NCBI GenBank assembly: GCA_013205275.1
Contig: JABMNG010000037.1
Span: forward strand, 1-5,247
Direction of reading: 5' to 3'
Length of the DNA stretch: 5,247 nucleotides
Source of the DNA: Methylophilales bacterium
GTDB lineage: Bacteria; Pseudomonadota; Gammaproteobacteria; Burkholderiales; Methylophilaceae
Positions 1 through 5,247 of this stretch are shown one piece after another. A program made the translations under genes and the position numbers. How positions within the stretch are numbered: position 1 is the stretch's first letter; each line of letters starts with the position of its first letter. The notes under the pieces are model-generated. The model ran no database searches. It was given only the letters and a program-made list of their open reading frames with translations, and had not been told where the DNA came from.

Positions 1-62
1 CTCTCACGCCTGGCGGCGCTGGAACCTAAATCCACTGCGTCTACCAATTCCGCCACTCTCGC
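1..62 (-). tRNA. tRNA-Leu (anticodon UAG), 3' end cut by the window edge
   Basis: Read on the minus strand from 62 down to 1, this is the first 62 nt of a class II tRNA. It shows acceptor strand GCGAGAG, T8, the D-arm GCGGAATTGGTAGACGC, an anticodon loop TTTAGGT with anticodon TAG (plus-strand bases 26-28), a long variable arm CGCCGCCAGGCG typical of leucine tRNAs, and the start of the T-arm. About 25 nt (T-loop, 3' acceptor strand) lie outside the window. One oddity is that the first anticodon-stem pair (27-43, window bases 35 and 19) appears as G-G, while the other four pairs are good. The gene is divergent from the efflux operon, and its 3' end, the usual integrase target, faces away from it. 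Identity is firm; completeness of the distal half cannot be judged. Confidence 0.95.
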
Positions 63-81
63 AATAAAAATCAAAGCGGAT

Positions 82-109
82 ATTATATCAGCTTAGTCCT
101 CTTTCGAAA
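82..109 (-). promoter_or_regulatory. Putative sigma-70 promoter of the tRNA-Leu gene
   Basis: On the minus strand a perfect -10 hexamer TATAAT lies at 87-82. A weak -35 (TTTCGA, 3 of 6 matches) lies at 109-104 with a 16-bp spacer. Transcription would start near 75, giving a leader of about 13 nt before the tRNA 5' end at 62. The -10 match and its position are convincing; the -35 is not. Confidence 0.55.
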
Positions 110-110
110 G
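101..110. repeat. 10-bp perfect palindrome CTTTCGAAAG in the divergent intergenic region
   Basis: CTTTCGAAAG equals its own reverse complement and sits between the divergent tRNA gene and the efflux operon. It overlaps the putative -35 of the tRNA promoter. It also supplies the same hexamer (TTTCGA, 102-107) as a possible plus-strand -35 placed 17 bp upstream of TATTTT at 125-130. It could be a small operator half or a chance palindrome. It is not followed by a T-run, so a terminator is unlikely. Confidence 0.3.
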
Positions 111-130
111 GAATAATTCAATCATATTTT
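102..130 (+). promoter_or_regulatory. Weak candidate promoter for the efflux operon
   Basis: TTTCGA (102-107) and TATTTT (125-130) are separated by 17 bp and match the sigma-70 consensus at 3 of 6 and 4 of 6 positions. A start near 137 would leave a leader of about 70 nt before the ATG at 207 and would include the purine-rich GAGGT at 161-165. A second -10-like box, TAGAAT at 154-159, has no matching -35 and would start transcription after GAGGT. Neither candidate is strong, and an activator-dependent promoter is possible. Confidence 0.2.
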
Positions 131-206
131 CTCCTAATAGGCTTCTATTCATTTAGAATTGAGGTAATAAATAAATTACTTGTACCTATTGAGAAAAAAT
201 CCATTA

Positions 207-1634
207 ATGTCATTCAATTCTATTAAAAATATTACCGTAATTTCAATTGCGATATCGTTTTTATTCTTACTTCATGGTTGTAGTTTTCTTGAGTACAGGG
301 AGTCTAAATTAGACGTTGAAAATATAAATGACACGCTCAATGTCGCAGATACCGAAAACGACACTTTTAATGAACACCTAATTAAGAACGGTTATTTGAA
401 AGAAGACCTCCCCATTGAGCAATGGGGGTTAGACGAGCTGATCCTTGCCCAGCTATTCTTTAATAGGGAACTTCGGACCGCAAAGTCTGAATGGGATATT
501 ATTCAAGCAGAAGAAGGCATTGCAGCGCTGAGTCCTTCGACCTCACTCGGTGTCAATATTGGTAGAGGCGATAGCAGTCAGGAGATATCACAAAATATCT
601 ATGGGGCAGGATTTTCATTTACCTTTGAGTCAGCAGATAAAAAATTAATACGGCATGAAATTGCTTTTAATAAAACGCAGTCTGCTCTTCTATCCTTTCA
701 AATTAAAGCCACAGAAAGTAAAAGCCAACTCTTAGAGACTCTAATAAACTATATTGAAAACCACGACTTAATTATTACTCAAAAAAAAGAGGTTCAGGTT
801 AGACAATCAATATTCCTTATGGTGAAGAAAAGATTTGATTTGGGAATTGCCTCACAAATAGATATAGATAGGCTTGCGTTGGCGATGAGCTCTTCATACC
901 AAGCTCTTACAGCGCTCCAGGCTGCTCAAGAAGAACTAAAACAGAAATTAGCAACTCATACTGGAATGACTCTTGAGAAATTCAATCTGCTCCCAATAAA
1001 CGCAGACAAGATTAAAAATTCACTGAAACGTTCTGCTGAGACATTTACCGAGAAGACAAAGGTTAACGAAATAAAGCGTGCAGCTACTTTGAACAGCTTA
1101 AGCCTGAGAAAGCTATTAGCAGATTATGCGATTACAGAATCTGAACTCAAGTATGCAATTGCAAAACAGTACCCAGACTATACATTTACCCCAGCTTACA
1201 CCTACGACCTAGGCAATTACATTTGGAGCCTTGGAATAGACTCAGCTATTACTTCATCGGAAAAAAATATAATGCTAATTAATAAAGCAGAAAAAATTCG
1301 CGCGCTAGGGGCAAATAAAATTTATGCCTATCAACTCGAGCTTCTGAACCAGGCCGAGCAACTACTTCCTGCATTTGAAAATAAAAAAAATGCGCTCGAC
1401 CATACAGAAACATTACTCGAAGCCAAGAATAGATTAACCAAGCAACTGCAGGAGCAATTTGAAAAAGGCTATATGGACCGCCTCGATTTGGAGCTTGAGC
1501 TAGCAAAGCTCTATGAGGTAGACAAAAAATATCACAAAGCACTATATAATTTAATTTACACAGGTTTAGATGCGGAGCGAATAATGCAAAAACCTATTAT
1601 CACTTATAAGGCCTATTTTATTAATGAAGAATAA
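207..1634 (+). CDS. TolC-family outer-membrane factor, lipoprotein, of an RND efflux system
   Basis: This is the likely outer-membrane exit duct of the tripartite exporter encoded by this operon. From the ATG at 207 the product is 475 aa. Residues 1-24 form a lipoprotein signal peptide (hydrophobic 9-22) ending in L-H-G before Cys25; Ser26 at +2 suits outer-membrane sorting. Two outer-membrane-efflux repeats follow. Each has a predicted beta-hairpin segment (about 113-140 and 323-348) and long amphipathic helices. They carry the family-like turns RFDLGIASQIDIDRL (209-223) and FEKGYMDRLDLELEL (418-432), and the protein ends in an AERIMQKP-type tail. Length is normal for the CzcC/CusC/TolC superfamily. 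Start choice: the frame is open to 171 and a TTG at 180 would add nine residues. GAGGT at 161-165 is 14 bp from that TTG, whereas the ATG at 207 has only a weak GAGA at 191-194 but yields a compact signal peptide. The family call is strong; the start and the substrate are uncertain. Confidence 0.88.
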   Translation: MSFNSIKNITVISIAISFLFLLHGCSFLEYRESKLDVENINDTLNVADTENDTFNEHLIKNGYLKEDLPIEQWGLDELILAQLFFNRELRTAKSEWDIIQAEEGIAALSPSTSLGVNIGRGDSSQEISQNIYGAGFSFTFESADKKLIRHEIAFNKTQSALLSFQIKATESKSQLLETLINYIENHDLIITQKKEVQVRQSIFLMVKKRFDLGIASQIDIDRLALAMSSSYQALTALQAAQEELKQKLATHTGMTLEKFNLLPINADKIKNSLKRSAETFTEKTKVNEIKRAATLNSLSLRKLLADYAITESELKYAIAKQYPDYTFTPAYTYDLGNYIWSLGIDSAITSSEKNIMLINKAEKIRALGANKIYAYQLELLNQAEQLLPAFENKKNALDHTETLLEAKNRLTKQLQEQFEKGYMDRLDLELELAKLYEVDKKYHKALYNLIYTGLDAERIMQKPIITYKAYFINEE

Positions 1635-2688
1635 GTCAATTATTATCATTGTTATACAGTCGATTGCTATCATGTGTTTGATTTGGGTCATCATAGTTAT
1701 TGGAAAAGATGAAATTATTTCAGATGATATCGGTGACGATGAAAATGTCTTTGTTGATTATACAAAACATGACGATGGCTTGTCGGTAATCCAGCTTCCA
1801 AAGGCTGTTGAGATAAATAGCAACATCAAGTATGAGGAAATAAAGAAAACAAGCTACGCTAATGACTCTCTCTTTTACGGGGAGTCAATAAATATCAAAC
1901 CATTAATAGAGCTTAACTCTAATCTAACAGCAGCAAATAATAAATTGAATCGGCTTAAGGTAAGTCTGGCTGGTTCAAAAGATCAATTGGATAGATTGAT
2001 TATTTTAAATGAAGACAATAAAAATGTTTCAGATGGGGTAGTGCGCGAAAAAAAAATCGAGCTTGCTATCCTCCAAAATGAGGTTGAGGCGCTGGAAAAT
2101 GATAGGTCCAATATCATGGCTACTATCCAAAATGAATGGGGGGAAGTATTTACCGCTCAATTTAATAGGCAAAGTAATGGTGTGTTGACTATGATTCTCT
2201 CAGGAAAAAATAAGCTAATAAAAGTTACATTTTCTCCTGAGCAGATAAAGAGTGGGGCTCCCAAAATAGTTAATTTGTCATCTACAGTCGAGTCAGAAAA
2301 AAATTACGAGGGCAAATATTTTTCTGAGGTGCCTGAGGTAGATAAAAATCTATCAGGTCGTAGCTTTTATTATCTCGTCCATAATAGCCAGATTGTGACA
2401 GGTGAAAAGTTTACAGGTCACGAGACTGCTTCATCCAACGAGAAAAGTTTCTTATTTATTCCAAAAAATACAGTTGTATGGAGTAACGGTATTCCGTGGG
2501 CTTATATCTACTCCAAAGATGCTAATGAATACACAAGAAAGTCATTGGGTGGAATCGTTGAATCAGGTGATGGCTGGATTATTGAGGAAGGTAATTTTAA
2601 TGCTGGCGATATGATCGTAACTGAAGGGTCTCAACTGTTACTTTCAGAAGAGTTTAAATACCAAATAAAAAACGAAAACGAGGATTGA
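1624..2688 (+). CDS. RND efflux periplasmic adaptor (membrane fusion protein) without a recognisable lipoyl domain
   Basis: This 354-aa protein probably bridges the pump and the outer-membrane factor. Residues 5-27 form an N-terminal membrane anchor, with no lipobox. Residues 53-95 are a beta-rich lead-in. Residues about 95-128 and 133-168 form an antiparallel coiled-coil hairpin. Its tip carries R124, L128 and S136, resembling the RLS tip motif that MacA/AcrA-type adaptors use to dock on TolC, with one extra residue before the Ser. An EWGE segment (171-174) closes the hairpin, a beta-barrel-like part follows (about 175-270), and a membrane-proximal domain runs from 275 to 347, with IPKNTVVW at 279-286 and GSQLLLSEEF at 335-344. 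The paired lipoyl half-motifs that usually flank the hairpin are not visible, and the methionines CusB uses near its N-terminus are absent. The start ATG overlaps the end of the upstream gene by 11 bp, with a weak AAGG at 1608-1611, which suggests translational coupling. Position 2048-2056 is a run of nine A within the gene. The role is well supported by fold order and context; the substrate is unknown. Confidence 0.85.
   Translation: MKNKSIIIIVIQSIAIMCLIWVIIVIGKDEIISDDIGDDENVFVDYTKHDDGLSVIQLPKAVEINSNIKYEEIKKTSYANDSLFYGESINIKPLIELNSNLTAANNKLNRLKVSLAGSKDQLDRLIILNEDNKNVSDGVVREKKIELAILQNEVEALENDRSNIMATIQNEWGEVFTAQFNRQSNGVLTMILSGKNKLIKVTFSPEQIKSGAPKIVNLSSTVESEKNYEGKYFSEVPEVDKNLSGRSFYYLVHNSQIVTGEKFTGHETASSNEKSFLFIPKNTVVWSNGIPWAYIYSKDANEYTRKSLGGIVESGDGWIIEEGNFNAGDMIVTEGSQLLLSEEFKYQIKNENED
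2680..2683 (+). promoter_or_regulatory. Ribosome binding site of the RND pump gene
   Basis: GAGG lies inside the last codons of the adaptor gene, 10 bp before ATG 2694 and 13 bp before a second in-frame ATG at 2697. The spacing favours 2694 as the start of the pump. The adaptor stop (TGA 2686-2688) falls between the site and the start, which fits coupled translation. Confidence 0.5.
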
Positions 2689-2693
2689 GCTAG

Positions 2694-5247
2694 ATGATGG
2701 CGGCATTAATCCGTTTTTCAATTCGATTCCCAGGGGTCGTCATTGGGTTCGCATTGATTATTTTACTTTATGCTACCTTTAAGATAAGACATAGCCCGCT
2801 CAACGTGTTTCCCGAGTTTTCCCCCACACAAGTTATCATTCAAACTGAATCGCCAGGGTTTTCTGCTGAGCTCGTTGAGGCGTTAGTAAGTAAACCTATC
2901 GAGAATTCGATTTCTGGAACAATCGGAATTAAGCAGATCAGGTCTCAGTCTATACCAGGACTTTCGGTTGTTACTGTGATCTTTGACGACTCCACAGATA
3001 TATTAATGAACAGACAATCCATTTCAGAGCGATTATCTAGTCTTTCCAATTTGCTGCCCCGCGAGATTATTCCTATCATCACCCCACTAACATCTTCTGC
3101 ATCAAGTGTGCTAGGTATAGGTATAACTTCCACCTCAAAAAGCTTGTCTGAATTAAGGACGATTGCTGAGACAATTATTATTCCTCAGCTTATGTCTGTT
3201 TCTGGTGTCGCAGATGTAAATAGATTTGGAGGATTAATAAAGCAATTCCATGTTGAGATAGACCCAAAAAAATTATATCGACACCAGGTAACAATACAAC
3301 AAATTCTAGAAGCCATTAAGCGATCATCCTCTATTCAGGGAAGTGGTTATATTGAGAATGATAACCAGCGAATTATTATAAATGCTGAAGGGCAAACCAA
3401 AACAATTGAGGACCTAGGATTTGCGACTGTTAACAATATCAATAATAAAGCTGTTCAAATTAAAGACGTGGCTGATGTAAAAGAAGGGTATGCCCCATCA
3501 ATTAGTGCCGTCTCAATTAATGGGGAGCCAGGAGTTTACCTCTCAGTGCAAGGGCAGTTAGGGTCAAACACATATAAGCTAACTCAAGATTTAGAAAGTG
3601 CATTGGATTCAATAAAGCCCCTTCTTGAAAAAAATGAAACCAAATTATTTCCCGACCTATTTAAGCCAGCAAATTTTATTGATGCATCAATTAATGGTTT
3701 AAGGTTTGACATTATTGTTGGGGCAATTCTAGTCATTACAATCCTTTATATTTTTCTATTTAATCTGAAAACAGCTTTTATATCGGCAATTGCAATTCCA
3801 TTATCATTAATGTCCGCCATTTCAGTAATGAATTATTTTGGTATGGGTTTAAATGTAATGGTATTGAGTGGCCTTGCGATTGCATTAGGAGAGGTTGTGG
3901 ATGATGCAATTATTGATGTGGAAAACATATTTAGACGCTTAAGAAAAAATAAACTTGAAGCTAAACCGAAGCCTGTTTATCAAGTTGTATTTGATGCCTC
4001 AATGGAAGTGAGAAAGTCTGTTGTATTTGCAACAATCATCATTGTATTAGTCTTTATGCCATTACTTTCATTGTCGGGGGTTGCTGGAAAGCTTTTTGGC
4101 CCACTTGGAATTGCTTACATATCATCCATCATCGCATCATTATTTGTCGCATTAACTGTCACCCCTGCCCTGTCATTCTTGTTACTTGGAAATTCTGAAT
4201 TGAAATCAGAAGACTCACCACTGATTAAAGTAATCAAAAACTATTACGAAAAATTTCTTAGGGCGATTGAAAAAAAATCTAATGTCATTATTTTTACATC
4301 AATACTTGTGATCACTCTAGGTTTATCACTCCTTCCATTTTTTAAGACACAATTTATCCCGGCGCTTCACGAGGGTCATTTTATTATGCACATGACAGCC
4401 CTACCTGGCACCTCAGAAAAAGAGTCTATTAGGATTGGGAATTTAGTCACGGAAAAGATAATGGCAATTGAAGGCATTAAGTCAGTAGCCCAATGGGTTG
4501 GAAGATCGCCTCTTGGAGCGGATACTTTTGGTACCCACTACAGTGAGTTTGAAATTGAGCTTGAGCAAGCGGGTGGCCCAGAACAAGATGAGATACTTAG
4601 TGATATCAAAGAAATCGTGCATGGAGGGTCTGATCGTGGCATCAATAATCCAAACGGTTTTGTTGGAGTAAATTTTGCAATCAATACCTTTTTAACGGAA
4701 AGAATTGAAGAAACAATCTCTGGATACAATGCATCAGTTGTCATAAATTTATTTGGTAAAGAGGCTGATGCGCTTGATAGAGACGGACAAAAAATCGCTA
4801 ACCTTCTAAGCAGTATAAAGGGAGCGAATGATATTATGTTGCAATCACCCCCTGGAACACCCCAGGTATCGATTAGACTAAGAACAAGCAAACTTGCTGA
4901 ATATGGAATAATGAAGTCAGATGTCTTAGAAATTATTAGGACAGCTTATGAAGGTTATCCTGCGGCCACAATATATGAAGGGATGATGCCTGTGACAATC
5001 TCAGTTACAGTAAACCATTCATATCGTGACGACATACTAGACATTCAGAGCTTGCCTATTAGAAGCTCGACCAATCAAATTGTTAAGCTTGGAGAAATTG
5101 CTGATATATCGCAAGAAAATGGCCGCTCAAAAATATTGCATCAGGATGGTAAGCGTGTTCAAACAATCACAGCAAATATAGACAGCAGAGACATAGATAG
5201 CTTTAATAATGAACTTAAGATTAAGTTGGCTGGCCTAGGATTGCAAG
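2694..5247 (+). CDS. RND efflux pump, CzcA/CusA-like (HME family) permease, 3' end cut by the window
   Basis: This is the inner-membrane proton-driven pump of the operon; 851 residues are visible of the roughly 1020-1050 usual for the family. The order is: TM1 (about 14-31), first periplasmic porter loop (32-337), TM2 (338-357), TM3 (361-382), TM4 (388-409), TM5 (441-460), TM6 (468-498), TM7 (531-550) and the second periplasmic loop (from 551 to the cut). TM8-TM12 lie beyond the window. Family marks are SELRTIAE and VSGVADVNRFGG in the first loop, the VDDAIIDVENIFRRL proton-relay helix end (402-416), FIPALHEGH (554-562), LPGTS (570-574) and RIEETISG (670-677). D403 and E410 align with CusA D405 and E412 and with CzcA D408 and E415. 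CzcA D402 is replaced by A397, as in CusA. TM4 carries extra acids E400, D404 and D408. The positions of CusA Met573 and Met672 appear to hold H566 and E673, so Cu(I)/Ag(I) export is not supported. The alternative start is ATG 2697. The gene is intact as far as seen, without frameshift. Confidence 0.95.
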   Translation, partial: MMAALIRFSIRFPGVVIGFALIILLYATFKIRHSPLNVFPEFSPTQVIIQTESPGFSAELVEALVSKPIENSISGTIGIKQIRSQSIPGLSVVTVIFDDSTDILMNRQSISERLSSLSNLLPREIIPIITPLTSSASSVLGIGITSTSKSLSELRTIAETIIIPQLMSVSGVADVNRFGGLIKQFHVEIDPKKLYRHQVTIQQILEAIKRSSSIQGSGYIENDNQRIIINAEGQTKTIEDLGFATVNNINNKAVQIKDVADVKEGYAPSISAVSINGEPGVYLSVQGQLGSNTYKLTQDLESALDSIKPLLEKNETKLFPDLFKPANFIDASINGLRFDIIVGAILVITILYIFLFNLKTAFISAIAIPLSLMSAISVMNYFGMGLNVMVLSGLAIALGEVVDDAIIDVENIFRRLRKNKLEAKPKPVYQVVFDASMEVRKSVVFATIIIVLVFMPLLSLSGVAGKLFGPLGIAYISSIIASLFVALTVTPALSFLLLGNSELKSEDSPLIKVIKNYYEKFLRAIEKKSNVIIFTSILVITLGLSLLPFFKTQFIPALHEGHFIMHMTALPGTSEKESIRIGNLVTEKIMAIEGIKSVAQWVGRSPLGADTFGTHYSEFEIELEQAGGPEQDEILSDIKEIVHGGSDRGINNPNGFVGVNFAINTFLTERIEETISGYNASVVINLFGKEADALDRDGQKIANLLSSIKGANDIMLQSPPGTPQVSIRLRTSKLAEYGIMKSDVLEIIRTAYEGYPAATIYEGMMPVTISVTVNHSYRDDILDIQSLPIRSSTNQIVKLGEIADISQENGRSKILHQDGKRVQTITANIDSRDIDSFNNELKIKLAGLGLQ

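Noticed and set aside
97..113. Rho-independent terminator around CTTTCGAAAG
   Set aside because: The stem would be at most five AT-rich pairs with no loop and no T-run on either side, and it lies between divergent genes where no transcript needs to end.
1..206. tRNA gene as the attachment site of a genomic island carrying the efflux operon
   Set aside because: The operon lies on the 5' side of the tRNA, while integrases normally use the 3' end. No integrase gene or repeated tRNA fragment is visible in the window.
1279..1542. Minus-strand open frame of 87 codons inside the outer-membrane factor gene
   Set aside because: It lies wholly inside a well-supported plus-strand gene, has no recognisable domain and reads as the antisense shadow of that gene.
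2402..2614. Plus-strand open frame of 70 codons inside the adaptor gene, in another frame
   Set aside because: It overlaps the conserved C-terminal domain of the adaptor, and its translation shows no recognisable domain or motif.
2945..3133. Minus-strand open frame of 62 codons within the pump gene
   Set aside because: It is antisense to a clearly conserved RND porter region and no independent gene feature was found.
4538..4891. Minus-strand open frame of 117 codons within the pump gene
   Set aside because: It is antisense to the second porter loop. Its hydrophobic, Ser-rich translation looks like a reverse-frame artefact of RND coding sequence.
2694..5247. Naming the pump cusA or czcA
   Set aside because: Key CusA methionines and the CzcA D402 equivalent are not conserved in the by-eye alignment, so a substrate-specific gene symbol is not justified.

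Overview
The window looks like a chromosomal segment of an AT-rich Gram-negative bacterium, probably a beta- or gammaproteobacterium. The reasons are a proteobacterial-type tRNA-Leu(UAG), an outer-membrane lipoprotein signal, and a complete three-part envelope export system of the RND type. No mobile element, CRISPR array or rRNA is visible. The species cannot be named from the sequence alone.

Layout: positions 1-62 hold the 5' part of a tRNA-Leu gene on the minus strand, cut by the window edge. Positions 63-206 are a short divergent intergenic region. It carries a good -10 box for the tRNA, a 10-bp perfect palindrome, and the poorly defined start region of the first protein gene. From 207 to the window end, three plus-strand genes are packed as one operon: a TolC-family outer-membrane factor (207-1634), an RND periplasmic adaptor (1624-2688, overlapping the previous gene by 11 bp) and an RND inner-membrane pump of the CzcA/CusA-like (HME) type. 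The pump starts 5 bp after the adaptor and is cut at 5247, roughly 170-200 residues before its expected end.

The three proteins should assemble into one trans-envelope channel: the pump uses the proton gradient, the adaptor bridges the periplasm, and the outer-membrane factor gives the exit duct. The substrate is not evident. The pump is built like the heavy-metal exporters, but by alignment from memory two of the methionines that CusA uses for Cu(I)/Ag(I) are not conserved, and the adaptor lacks CusB-like N-terminal methionines. The pump also has five acidic residues in its proton-relay helix. The adaptor lacks a recognisable lipoyl domain.

The most interesting content is therefore a divergent subfamily of HME-RND efflux systems of unknown substrate, not a wholly new kind of system. 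Comparable three-gene sets, with a lipoyl-less adaptor and a GEVVDDAIIDVEN-type pump, are as far as I recall present in other proteobacteria but little characterised.
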